Below are positions 40,643 through 48,930 of a stretch of 64,000 nucleotides of DNA, piece after piece. The DNA is from Streptomyces djakartensis (GTDB lineage Bacteria; Actinomycetota; Actinomycetes; Streptomycetales; Streptomycetaceae), in NCBI RefSeq assembly GCF_014651075.1, contig NZ_BMWE01000008.1, positions 248,001-312,000 of the forward strand, given 5' to 3'. The number at the start of each line of letters is the position of its first letter. The first letter of the stretch is position 1. The position numbers and the translations under genes are program-made. The notes under the pieces were generated by a model. That model made no database searches. It worked only from the letters and a program-made list of their open reading frames with translations, and was not told where the DNA came from.

Positions 40643-41911
40643 GTGACGCTTTCGGACGTGGTCTACGTCTGTCTGGGCCTGGGAGCCCTGGGTGCGGCCG
40701 TGCTGCCCCGGGTGGTCTCCAAGCGGCCGCTGTCCCTGCCCATGGTCTTCCTCGCCGCGGGGGTTCTCATCGAGCTCCTGCCGGTGGGCGTGCCGGCCGT
40801 GGACCCCGTACGTGATCGGCTGTGGGTCGAGCACACCACCGAGGTGTGCGTGATCGTGTCGCTGATGGGCGCCGGCCTCGCCATCGACCGGCCCTTCTCG
40901 TGGCGCCGGTGGTCCACGACGTGGCGGTTGCTGGGCATCACGATGCCGCTGACCGTGGCGGTCGTCGCCCTGCTGGCCTGGGGGCTGCTCGACTGGCCGC
41001 CCGCCGCCGCCCTGCTGCTGGGCGCCGTGCTCGCGCCCACGGATCCCGTACTGGCCGGTGAGGTGCGCGTGGGCGAGCCGCTCGGCACCGAGCGCGACGA
41101 GGACGAGGTGCGGTTCTCCCTGACCAGCGAGGCGGGACTGAACGACGGACTCGCCTTTCCGTTCGTCTACGCGGCCCTCGCCCTCGCCGCGGCAGCGGGG
41201 ACGGGGTGGTCGGCGGACTGGATCGGTTCGTGGGCGCTGACCGACCTGCTGGGCAAGTGCGCCGTGGGGCTGGCCGTCGGGGGCGGCGTCGGCCGGCTGC
41301 TGGGGTGGATGTTCTTCCGGGTGCGTACGTCGGCGCTGCGACTGTCCGAGCACATGGAGGGCTTCGTGGCGCTGGGAGCCACCTTCGTGTCGTACGGCAT
41401 CGCCGAGGTGCTCCACGGCTACGGCTTCCTGTCCGTGTTCGTGACGGCCTGCGTCATCCGGGCCGCCGAGCGCAGCCACGGCTATCACAAGGTGCTGCAC
41501 GAGTTCACCGAGCAGATCGAACGGCTGCTTACTGCCGTGCTGCTGTTCCTGCTCGGCGGATTCCTGGTGGACGGCGCCCTGTCCGCCCTGACGTGGGCGG
41601 GCGCGGTCGTCGGTGCCCTGGTGCTGCTGGTCGTGCGGCCGCTGACCGGGTGGCTGGCGCAGGCACGGACCGCCATGGGGAAGAAGGAGCGGGCCGTGGT
41701 CGCCCTGTTCGGGATCCGGGGCATCGGCTCGCTGTTCTACCTGTCCTACGCGCTGGGGCAGGACTCCTTCGGCGGCTTGGAGCGGGAGCTGTGGGCCGTG
41801 GTGGCCCTCACCGTGGTGATCTCGGTGGTGCTGCACGGCGTCATGGCGACCCCGGCCATCGGCTACCTGGACCGGCGACGCGGCGGGGCAGAGCCCGGCG
41901 GCCGGTCGTAG
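40643..41911 (+). CDS. CPA1-type cation:proton antiporter
   Basis: A 422-aa monovalent cation/proton antiporter with 12 predicted spans. The first part is LSLPMVFLAAGVLIELLPVG. The functional sites are APTDPVLAGEVRVGEP and SEAGLNDGLAFPFVYAALA, the NDGLA motif with its essential Asp. GTG 40643 is 5 bases after AGGAGGG. It shares an intergenic region with the oppositely directed nhaA. GGGTAC near 40593 resembles a stress-sigma -10, but no matching -35 was found. K+ or Na+ specificity unknown. Confidence 0.9.
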   Translation: MTLSDVVYVCLGLGALGAAVLPRVVSKRPLSLPMVFLAAGVLIELLPVGVPAVDPVRDRLWVEHTTEVCVIVSLMGAGLAIDRPFSWRRWSTTWRLLGITMPLTVAVVALLAWGLLDWPPAAALLLGAVLAPTDPVLAGEVRVGEPLGTERDEDEVRFSLTSEAGLNDGLAFPFVYAALALAAAAGTGWSADWIGSWALTDLLGKCAVGLAVGGGVGRLLGWMFFRVRTSALRLSEHMEGFVALGATFVSYGIAEVLHGYGFLSVFVTACVIRAAERSHGYHKVLHEFTEQIERLLTAVLLFLLGGFLVDGALSALTWAGAVVGALVLLVVRPLTGWLAQARTAMGKKERAVVALFGIRGIGSLFYLSYALGQDSFGGLERELWAVVALTVVISVVLHGVMATPAIGYLDRRRGGAEPGGRS

Positions 41912-41947
41912 GCGGCTGTTCGCAGGCCGCCGGTCGTGGCGGCAGAC

Positions 41948-41995
41948 GTACGGGCCCGTACCCACCAAGGCGCGGAGGTGGGTACGGGCCCGTAC
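41948..41995. terminator. Bidirectional terminator, 19-bp stem
   Basis: GTACGGGCCCGTACCCACC and GGTGGGTACGGGCCCGTAC are perfectly complementary with a 10-base loop. It lies between the convergent antiporter and symporter genes. Confidence 0.88.
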
Positions 41996-42019
41996 AGGAG
42001 CCGGGCCGCCGGGGGGCGG

Positions 42020-43552
42020 TCAGACGGTGGTCTTCGCCGACTCCTGGTCCTCGTCGTCGGTGACCTCACCGGCGTTGCGGGCGCGGACGAACTCCAGGAA
42101 CGAGTTGAGCTCGCGCTTGACGACCGGGGCGAGCAGGTACAGGCCGATGATGTTGAAGACCGACAGCAGGAAGAGCGCGGAGTCGGCCAGGCTGATCAGC
42201 GAGTCCAGGGACATCAGGGCGCCCAGGATCACGAACAGGCTCCAGACGACCTTGAAGACGGTCTCGCTGACCTCGCTCTTGCCGAACAGGTACGACCAGG
42301 CCTTGAGGCCGTAGTAGCCCCAGGTCAGGATCGTGGAGAAGGCGAACAGCAGCACCGCGACGGTGAGCACGGCCGGGAACCAGGGCAGTACGGTCGCGAA
42401 GGCGTCGGAGGTGATGGTGACGCCGCCGATGCTCTCGCCGGCGCGGGCCTCTGCCCAGCTGGCCGGGTTGGCGATGACGATGGTCAGCGCGGTCATGGTG
42501 CAGATGACGACCGTGTCGATGAACGGCTCCAGCAGGGCGACCAGACCCTCGCTCGCGGGGTGGTTGGTCTTGACCGCGGAGTGGGCGATCGGGGCGGAGC
42601 CGAGACCGGCCTCGTTGGAGAACGCGGCGCGCTGGAAACCGATGATCAGGGCACCGAGCACACCGCCGGCGACGCCGTCGGCCTCGAAGGCGCCCTGCAG
42701 GATGGTCTGGAAGGCGTCCGGCACGGCGGTCACGTTGACCATGATGACGACCAGGCAGGCCACGATGTAGATGGCGGCCATCGCGGGAACCAGCCGGCTG
42801 GTGACCGAGGCGATGGAGCGGATGCCGCCGAGCAGCACCAGTCCGACCAGCGCGGAGACGACCAGGCCGAAGAGGACGGCACCGGCGGAGGAGGCCAGGA
42901 AGCCGTCCTCGCCGCCGAAGGTCGAGGAGATTTGCGCGTAGCTCTGGTTGGTCTGGAACAGGTTGCCGCCGAACAGGCCGAAGAACAGGACCATGATCGA
43001 GGCGAGGACGGCGAGCACCTTGCCGAGCTTGGCGCCGCCGTTGCCGAAGCGGTCCTTGAGGCCCTTGGGCAGGTAGTGCATCGGGCCGCCGGAGACAGTG
43101 CCGTCGGCGTGCACCTCGCGGTACTTCACGCCGAGGGTGACCTCGACGAACTTGGAGGCCATGCCGAGCAGGCCGCACAGGATCATCCAGAACGTGGCAC
43201 CGGGGCCGCCGATGGAGACGGCCACGGCCACACCCGCGATGTTTCCGAGGCCGACCGTGCCGGAGACCGCGGCGGTCAGGGCCTGGAAGTGGTTGACCTC
43301 GCCCGTCGACCCCTTCTCGTCGTACTTCCCGCGCACCACGTCGAGCGCGAGTCTGAACTTGCGGACCTGCACCAAGCCGAACCAGCCGGTGAAGACCAGA
43401 CCGGCGACGACGAGCCAGGCGACGATGAGGGGGAGATCGGTCCCGCCGACGGGAACCGAGTAGAAGACGATGTCCCCGAGCCACTTGGCTATGGGTTCGA
43501 AGAAATCGCTGACGGCTTCGTCTACGTTTTGGGTGACGGAGTCGAGTGACAC
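42020..43552 (-). CDS. Alanine or glycine:cation symporter (AGCS family)
   Basis: A 510-aa Na+-coupled symporter with 11-12 spans. The AGCS signature GTVGLGNIAGVAVAVSIGGPGATFWM is clear, as is the FQRAAFSNEAGLGSAPIAHSAVKTNHP segment. Start GTG 43552 follows GAGG at 8 bases; an in-frame ATG further up (43585) has a less suitable RBS. The C-terminus is hydrophilic. It likely imports alanine or glycine. A Crp-type site lies 235 bases upstream. Confidence 0.93.
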   Translation of the reverse strand: MSLDSVTQNVDEAVSDFFEPIAKWLGDIVFYSVPVGGTDLPLIVAWLVVAGLVFTGWFGLVQVRKFRLALDVVRGKYDEKGSTGEVNHFQALTAAVSGTVGLGNIAGVAVAVSIGGPGATFWMILCGLLGMASKFVEVTLGVKYREVHADGTVSGGPMHYLPKGLKDRFGNGGAKLGKVLAVLASIMVLFFGLFGGNLFQTNQSYAQISSTFGGEDGFLASSAGAVLFGLVVSALVGLVLLGGIRSIASVTSRLVPAMAAIYIVACLVVIMVNVTAVPDAFQTILQGAFEADGVAGGVLGALIIGFQRAAFSNEAGLGSAPIAHSAVKTNHPASEGLVALLEPFIDTVVICTMTALTIVIANPASWAEARAGESIGGVTITSDAFATVLPWFPAVLTVAVLLFAFSTILTWGYYGLKAWSYLFGKSEVSETVFKVVWSLFVILGALMSLDSLISLADSALFLLSVFNIIGLYLLAPVVKRELNSFLEFVRARNAGEVTDDEDQESAKTTV

Positions 43553-43784
43553 AGTGGCTACCTCGATGGTGCGAGCCCGGGACACGGGGAAGTGCCGCCG
43601 GTTGATGTGCGGTCTCTGAACGAACGCCGTTGTCCGATCGGCGACACTGGGCGGGCGCTCCGCGGATGCGGATCGTGATCACCCTGGTGGTGTTGCCGGT
43701 GCATGCCGACCGCTCCGCGTTGTGGTGATGTGCGGTTCCACCTGCGGAGTTGCGCAGTTGTACCACGACCTTTGCCAAGTCTTT

Positions 43785-43800
43785 AGTGACGTGGATCACA
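43785..43800 (-). promoter_or_regulatory. Candidate Crp binding site
   Basis: On the minus strand TGTGATCCACGTCACT fits GTG-N6-GNCAC, the pattern reported for Streptomyces Crp, and matches the classical TGTGA-N6-TCACA at 9 of 10 conserved bases. It lies in the 363-base gap upstream of the alanine symporter (43553-43915), which holds no other feature I can name. Confidence 0.45.
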
Positions 43801-43915
43801 TGACTGGCAGTTACGGTCGAAAATGCCAGCGAGCGATATCGGACCGTTATGCGGAACCCGAGATCCGTTCACCGGGCATCTATCGAGAACCCTGACCTCG
43901 TCCGCCGTCAGCCCG

Positions 43916-44974
43916 TCAGAGCTCCTCGGCGGGCCAGTCCAGCAGTCGTGCTCCGATCACCGCGGTCTGCAGCATGTAGCGGTGGGCGGGGTCGGCCGGG
44001 TTGGCGCCGGTGAGTTTGTGAATGCGTTCCAGCCGGTAGGTCAGGGCCCGCACGCTGAGGGTGAGGCGGCGGGCCGCCTCGGCGGCCACGCAGCCGGAGT
44101 CGAAGTAGGCGGTGAGGGTGTCAAGGAGGGGCTGGGCGCCGCCGCGGGCTGTGGTGAGCGGGCCGAGGGTGGCCAGGACGAGTTCGGCCATGGCCTGCCG
44201 GTCGCGGGTGAGGACGGGGTAGACGAGCAGGTCGGCGGCGCGCAGGACCGGGTCCTCCAGTTCCAGGCGCTCGGCGAGTTCCAGGGCGTTGAGTGCCTCC
44301 TCGTAGGAGTGGACGACGCCGCCGGGGCCGGGCTGGGGGCGGCCGATGGCGACCCGGCCGCCGTCGGTGGCGGTATGGGCCTGCTTCGCGAAGTGGGCGA
44401 GAACTTCCTCCTGGGGGCCGGGGGCGATGCACAGCAGCCGGCCGTCCTTGGTGGTGAGCAGGATGCTGCGGTCGCCGAAGCGTGCGATGAGGGCGCGTTC
44501 CACCTGACGGGGCACGGGATCGCCCTCCTCGTAGGCGGTCGGGCCCTCGGCGACGGCGACGGCGTGGGCGTGGGAGAGGCGCAGCCCGAACCGTTCGGCA
44601 CGTTCGGCGAGGCGTCCGAGGTCGCTGCGGCCGTAGAGGAGATCGTCGATGAACTCGCGGCGTGCGGCCTCCTCCTGCCGTACGGCCTGGCGCTGGGCGC
44701 GCTCGAACCCCTCGGCGAAGGCGTCTGTCGCCTGGTGCACGGCGGCCAGGACGCTGTCGGCGGACGCGGGGCCGGCCGGCCATGCGGCGCGTGCGGCGGT
44801 CAGGTGGGCGCTGACCAGGGCCCGCAGTCCGTGGCCGGCCTCAGCCGCCTGCTCTCCGAGTGCCCGCCGGAAGGCGAGTTCATCCCGGGTGAGGCGCCGG
44901 CCCGTGGCCGCGACCTCGGTCAGTATCCGGGCGTAGCCCTCCAGGTACTGCTCTGGAATCTGCAATTCCGCCAT
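43916..44974 (-). CDS. PucR family transcriptional regulator
   Basis: A 352-aa regulator of the PucR/CdaR group. The C-terminal helix-turn-helix is near residues 290-340 (DSGCVAAEAARRLTLSVRALTYRLERIHKLTGANP). The central region (about 140-270) resembles the GGDEF-like domain of CdaR proteins (RVAIGRPQPGPGGVVHSYEEAL). The N-terminal part is helical. ATG 44974 after GGGGGAAG. Likely controls an adjacent transporter or catabolic gene. Binding ligand unknown. Confidence 0.88.
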   Translation of the reverse strand: MAELQIPEQYLEGYARILTEVAATGRRLTRDELAFRRALGEQAAEAGHGLRALVSAHLTAARAAWPAGPASADSVLAAVHQATDAFAEGFERAQRQAVRQEEAARREFIDDLLYGRSDLGRLAERAERFGLRLSHAHAVAVAEGPTAYEEGDPVPRQVERALIARFGDRSILLTTKDGRLLCIAPGPQEEVLAHFAKQAHTATDGGRVAIGRPQPGPGGVVHSYEEALNALELAERLELEDPVLRAADLLVYPVLTRDRQAMAELVLATLGPLTTARGGAQPLLDTLTAYFDSGCVAAEAARRLTLSVRALTYRLERIHKLTGANPADPAHRYMLQTAVIGARLLDWPAEEL

Positions 44975-45119
44975 GCTTCCCCCGAGTTCTCGACGCGCCG
45001 CTGACGGTTCCTCAGCGGCTGACCGGCATCCAGACCCTAGACAACACTGCCGGGAACCGGCAATGCGCGGGCGTGTGCCCGGGGTGCAGCATGGGCTGCG
45101 GGGAGCACTACCGGGGAAT

Positions 45120-45157
45120 GCGGTGCCGGACACCGGCAGGTAGGTGTCCGGCACCGC
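45120..45157. other. Perfect 15-bp hairpin in a divergent intergenic region
   Basis: GCGGTGCCGGACACC and GGTGTCCGGCACCGC (loop GGCAGGTA) pair without a mismatch. It is between a minus-strand regulator and a plus-strand membrane protein that point away from each other, an unusual place for a terminator. There is no T-tract. Confidence 0.7.
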
Positions 45158-45224
45158 ACCCTGAGTGAGCGGTGCTCCGCCGGCGCGGTTGACGGTCAGT
45201 GCGGACGAGACAGGGGATCACGGC

Positions 45225-45641
45225 ATGCGGACGTTGCTGTCGGTCGTCACCGGCCCGCCCACGATCCTCCTGACCACCGCTCTCGTCGTGCTGCTGTGCT
45301 TCTGGCTCCTCGTCGCCGCGGGTTTCGTCTCGGCCGGCGCCTTCGACGCGGACGCGAACCTCCGTGCCTGGGGCATGGGTGGCGTACCCGTGGCGGTGGC
45401 CGTCACCGTGCTGACGGCCGTGGCCTGGTTCCTGAGTGTCGGGGGCGTCCTCCTGCTGGCCGTGTGCGCGCCGCCGTGTGCCACCACCGGTCTGCTGCGC
45501 ATGGTCCTGCCCGTCGCCGCCCTGCCCGTCGCATGGCGACTGGCCTGCCTGTTCGTGCGCCCGCTGCACCGGCTCTTCCCCGACGAACCCGGCCCGCCCG
45601 AACGCGGCGAGGCGCGGGACCACGTGGACCGCGCCGCCTGA
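45225..45641 (+). CDS. Hypothetical membrane protein
   Basis: A 138-aa protein. Three hydrophobic segments: residues about 10-33 (ILLTTALVVLLCFWLLVAAG), 48-75, and 80-105. The segment AFDADANLRAWGMGGVPVAVAVT recalls YqiJ-like (DUF1449) partners of flotillins, but the usual OB-fold C-terminus is absent, so the similarity is uncertain. A GGGG sequence lies 9 bases before ATG 45225. The tail is charged (RGEARDHVDRAA). Confidence 0.68.
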   Translation: MRTLLSVVTGPPTILLTTALVVLLCFWLLVAAGFVSAGAFDADANLRAWGMGGVPVAVAVTVLTAVAWFLSVGGVLLLAVCAPPCATTGLLRMVLPVAALPVAWRLACLFVRPLHRLFPDEPGPPERGEARDHVDRAA

Positions 45642-45775
45642 GCGGCACTCCCGTCAAGACCTTCGGCAGGCCGGGCCCAAGCAAGATCACACGCGCGCGA
45701 GACGCCGTGAGCCATCCACTCGGCCGCAACCCGGCTGACCGGCCCCCGGTTGCCGGTCTGCATATGCTCATGCAG

Positions 45776-45797
45776 AATCCTCAGTCACTGAATAGGC
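45776..45797 (+). promoter_or_regulatory. Candidate RpiR operator at its own gene
   Basis: AATCCTCAGTCACTGAATAGGC shares 16 of 22 bases with the minus strand of 48855-48876 in the hut region, including an identical 9-base CTGAATAGG. It ends 19 bases before the RpiR start, the usual position for autoregulation. Confidence 0.6.
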
Positions 45798-45816
45798 GAG
45801 GGGGAGGAGGCACGTC

Positions 45817-46659
45817 ATGAGCGTGGCCGACAGCCCTGCCGCGCGGCTGCAGGCGCTCTTCGAGGGCCACCGGCTGACACCGACCCAGCGGCGTATCGCG
45901 CACAGCATGGTGCGGCGCGCCGCCGACGTGCCGTTCCTGTCGAGCGTGGAGCTCGCCGAGCTGGCCGGGGTCAGCCAGCCGTCCGTGACCCGCTTCGCCG
46001 TCGCCCTCGGCTTCGACGGCTACCCCGCCCTGCGGCGGCACCTGCGTGAGGTCGCCCCCGCCGAACCCGTGGCGGAGGCCGGGTCCTCCAACGAGTACCA
46101 GCAGGCCGTCGAGGCCGAGATCGCGAACCTGCGGCACCTGGCGGAGGCCCTGGCCGACCCGCGGCCGGTGCGGCGCGCGGGGGGCCTGCTGGCGGCCTCC
46201 CGCCCGCTTCCCGTCCTCGGACTGCGGGCGGCGGCGGCCCAGGCGCAGGGTTTTGTCTACTTCGCGGCCAAGGTCCACCCCGACGTGCGGTTCCTGGGGG
46301 AGGGCGGCACGATGCTCCAGGACCGCATCGACGCCGCCGTCCGGGCCGGGGCGACCGCGCTGCTGTGCTTCGCGCTGCCCCGGCACCCCCGCGAGGTCGT
46401 CGACACCCTCGACTACGCCCGCCGGGCGGGCCTCACCGTCGTCACGGTCGCCGACTCCGCGTTCGCCCCGGTCGCCAAGGTGTCGGACCTGCTGCTGCCC
46501 GCCGCCGTCGGCACCGGCCTCGCCTTCGACACGGCCTGCTCCCCGATGCTGCTCGGCCGGGTCCTGCTGGAGGCGATGTGCGACGACCTGCCCGAGGCCC
46601 AGTCGCGCCTGGAGGAGTTCGACGCGAAGGCGGCGGCGCGGGGCCTGTTCGTCGACTGA
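45817..46659 (+). CDS. MurR/RpiR family regulator (SIS domain)
   Basis: A 280-aa regulator. The N-terminal HTH_6 domain (about 1-75) contains VELAELAGVSQPSVTRFAVALGFDGYPALRRHL. The C-terminal SIS domain (about 110-270) normally binds phosphosugars (RPLPVLGLRAAAAQAQGF, then RAGATALLCFALPRHPREVVDTLDYARRAGL). Loose phosphate-site conservation leaves the effector open. ATG 45817 after GGGAGGAGG. A shared motif links it to the hut genes 3 kb away; the gene order RpiR-decarboxylase-hutU is consistent with this. Confidence 0.9.
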   Translation: MSVADSPAARLQALFEGHRLTPTQRRIAHSMVRRAADVPFLSSVELAELAGVSQPSVTRFAVALGFDGYPALRRHLREVAPAEPVAEAGSSNEYQQAVEAEIANLRHLAEALADPRPVRRAGGLLAASRPLPVLGLRAAAAQAQGFVYFAAKVHPDVRFLGEGGTMLQDRIDAAVRAGATALLCFALPRHPREVVDTLDYARRAGLTVVTVADSAFAPVAKVSDLLLPAAVGTGLAFDTACSPMLLGRVLLEAMCDDLPEAQSRLEEFDAKAAARGLFVD

Positions 46660-46761
46660 CGCGACGCGCGCGCTTTCTCAGATTCGTCTCACGTTGTGTG
46701 GCTAATGTGCCTCTCCTGCAACGCTCTTCAGACACTTCACAGAGCTGGACGGAGGCTGAAC

Positions 46762-47346
46762 GTGACACGCGGAGGACAGGGGCTGGCTCGGGTGGCCGTC
46801 GTCGTACGGGCGGGAGCGGCCCCGCTGTGGTGGCTGGGTGTGTGCGCGGCGGGCATCGGCCTGCTGCCGCCGGGACTGACCGGCCGCCGCATCGGCGTCC
46901 TGGCCGGGGCGGCGCTGTTCGTCCTGGTGACGGCCGCCGTGGCCTGGGGACGCCGCAGGCGGTACGCCGCCCTGGCCGCCTCGGCGTCCCGCGCCGGCAG
47001 GCACGACGTCCTGCAGGACCGCGCGGTGACCGTACGCAACTGGCGCCGCCGCCACCGCTGGTGGCTCCTGCTCGCCTTCCTCGCGGCCCTGGCCGGCGCC
47101 TTCGCCGTCCCCGCCGCGCCCGGCATGCTCCTGTGCGGCTGCGGTGCGGGCCTGTGGCTGAAGGCGGCCTGGCTGGGCCGCCGGGAGCACGCCGACGAGG
47201 TGCTGCTGTGGGTGCGGGTGGACTGGCTGCGCGGGGGTGCGGGCAGCCCGGCGGGCAAGCCGGTCAGGGGCTACCGCAGCACCGGCATCGCGGCGGGCGA
47301 CGCGGCCCCGGGCGGGGCCCGGAGGAAGACACCGGCGCTGGTGTGA
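46762..47346 (+). CDS. Hypothetical membrane protein
   Basis: A 194-aa protein with four hydrophobic segments: residues about 20-38, 41-60, 95-115 and 117-135 (LLLAFLAALAGAFAVPAAPGMLLCGCGAGLWL). A basic loop of about 25 residues lies between the pairs (RRRRYAALAASASRAGRHDVLQDR). GTG 46762 is 6 bases after GGAGG. No family assignment. The gene lies between the RpiR gene and a convergent decarboxylase, with a dispersed repeat after it. Confidence 0.72.
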   Translation: MTRGGQGLARVAVVVRAGAAPLWWLGVCAAGIGLLPPGLTGRRIGVLAGAALFVLVTAAVAWGRRRRYAALAASASRAGRHDVLQDRAVTVRNWRRRHRWWLLLAFLAALAGAFAVPAAPGMLLCGCGAGLWLKAAWLGRREHADEVLLWVRVDWLRGGAGSPAGKPVRGYRSTGIAAGDAAPGGARRKTPALV

Positions 47347-47412
47347 GCGCCCCCTTGAGGGGCGCGGGGCTGCGTCGCAGTGCGGCTCCGCCGCGTGGGC
47401 GCGACCAGCCCC
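47345..47412 (+). repeat. REP-like dispersed repeat, copy 2
   Basis: Contains GCGCGGGGCTG and GCGGCTCCGCCGCGTGGGCG, the same elements as the copy at 30536-30600 in the opposite orientation. The first arm GCGCCCCCTTGAGGGGCGC is itself a hairpin. It overlaps the stop of a plus-strand gene and faces a convergent gene, as copy 1 does. Confidence 0.85.
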
Positions 47413-47445
47413 AACGCGCCCGCGGCCCGCCAACCACGGAACCTC

Positions 47446-48798
47446 CTACGGCGATTCCGTCAGCGCATCCACCTGCGCCCCACCGGACTCCGCGACAACC
47501 TCCTGCACGGTCTGGGCCTCCCGTACCACCGCGAAACGCCCCTCCGGCCAGAACCCGTAAACCGCTGGCCGGACCAGCGAGTTGTACCCGTAGTGGTGCG
47601 CGAAGTAATACGCCCCCGTGTCCAGCGCCGCCGCGTAGTCCCCCTGCTCCAGCAGCGGCAGCGCGCACCCCTCGGCCAAGAGGTCTCCCGAGAAGCACGC
47701 CGGTCCCGCCACGTCCTGCACCACGGCCGGCCCCTCCTTCGGGCGCCCCTTGGAGTCGTACGCGGCGATCCTCAGCGGCCAGAGCTCCGGCGCGTAGACC
47801 GTCCGCGTCGCCACCTGCACGCCCGCGTGCGTGACCCCGACCGGCCGGCCGCCCGCCCTCTTGGTGTACTCGACCCGCGCCACGACCGTCCCGTGCTTGG
47901 CGAGCAGTGACCGCCCGAACTCGGTGACGAGCCCGTACCGCTCGTCGAACAGCCCCGGCACCTCCTCGGCCAGCACGCGCGCGTACTGCGCGTACGTCGG
48001 AGTCGTCGCGTCCGAGGCGAAGTTCACCGGCAGTCCGCCGCCGATGTCGAGCGTGTCGATCTGCCGCCGTCCGGCCCGCCGGTTGATCTCCTCCGCCAGC
48101 GCGTACGTCTCGGCCACGCCCCGCGCCATCAGGGACAGCGGGATGCCCTGGGACCCGGTGTGCGCGTGCAGCCTGGTCAGCCACGGCCGGTCCAGGCAGG
48201 CCTGTACGACCCACTCCCGCGCGCCCTCGTCGCGCAGCGCCACCCCGAACTTCGACGTCGCCGTGGCCGTGGACGTCGCCTCGATGGAGCCCCCGCCGAT
48301 CTGCGGGTTCACCCGGATCCCGAGCGGGGAGCGGCTCGCGGCGGACCCCACCAGGCCGTCGATGCGCTCCAGCTCCTGCGGGTTGTCCGCGTTGACGGCG
48401 ATGCCCAGCGCCAGCGCCTCGCGCAGCTCGGACGGGGTCTTCGCGGGCGAGTCGAGCACCGTCATGGCCGGCGGCACGCCCGCGGCCCGGGCCAGCGCCA
48501 GTTCACCCGGGCTCGCCACCTCCGCGCCGACGCCCTCGTCGCGCAGCAGCCGCAGCACCGGCACCAGCGGGGTCGCCTTCACCGCGAAGGCGTGCAGCAC
48601 GGGCGTGCCCGGCGCCACCACCGCGTCGAACGCCGCCCGCAGCTCCGCCGCCGACTCCCGGATCCCGGTGACGTCGAGCAGCCCGACGATCGGACTGCCG
48701 GGCCCGAGCAGGCCCTGCTCCACGGCGGCCCGCACCGCATCGTCCCGCCGGGCCGCCCGCCCGGCACCCGAGGCACCTGCCTGAATGTCGTCATCCAT
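47446..48798 (-). CDS. PLP-dependent decarboxylase (type III, DAP/ornithine group)
   Basis: A 450-aa enzyme of the alanine-racemase-fold decarboxylases. The PLP Lys is in HAFAVKATPLVPVLRLL near residue 70; HTGSQGIP, DIGGGLPVNF and EFGRSLLAKHG are the usual active-site blocks, and the catalytic Cys is in CFSGDLLAEG. The product could be a polyamine or D-/L-diamino acid derivative; lysA itself is usually elsewhere, so a role in meso-diaminopimelate formation is less likely. ATG 48798 has a weak RBS (GGACGC). Divergent from hutU across the shared motif. Confidence 0.85.
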   Translation of the reverse strand: MDDDIQAGASGAGRAARRDDAVRAAVEQGLLGPGSPIVGLLDVTGIRESAAELRAAFDAVVAPGTPVLHAFAVKATPLVPVLRLLRDEGVGAEVASPGELALARAAGVPPAMTVLDSPAKTPSELREALALGIAVNADNPQELERIDGLVGSAASRSPLGIRVNPQIGGGSIEATSTATATSKFGVALRDEGAREWVVQACLDRPWLTRLHAHTGSQGIPLSLMARGVAETYALAEEINRRAGRRQIDTLDIGGGLPVNFASDATTPTYAQYARVLAEEVPGLFDERYGLVTEFGRSLLAKHGTVVARVEYTKRAGGRPVGVTHAGVQVATRTVYAPELWPLRIAAYDSKGRPKEGPAVVQDVAGPACFSGDLLAEGCALPLLEQGDYAAALDTGAYYFAHHYGYNSLVRPAVYGFWPEGRFAVVREAQTVQEVVAESGGAQVDALTESP

Positions 48799-48854
48799 GC
48801 GTCCAGCCAAACATCCACGGCACGGCCACGCGGAGCCCCGGACGTATTGACTAG

Positions 48855-48882
48855 CCCTATTCAGAGGTTCAGGATGTGAATA
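48855..48882. promoter_or_regulatory. Candidate RpiR operator between decarboxylase and hutU
   Basis: The minus strand of 48855-48876 shares CTGAATAGG and ATCCT with the site at the RpiR gene. TATTCA (48858-48863) and TGAATA (48877-48882) also form an inverted repeat. Location between divergent genes allows control of both. Confidence 0.6.
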
Positions 48883-48930
48883 ACCGCAGCAACAATCCGC
48901 CGGGAGCACCCACCCACCAGGAGGCAGACC

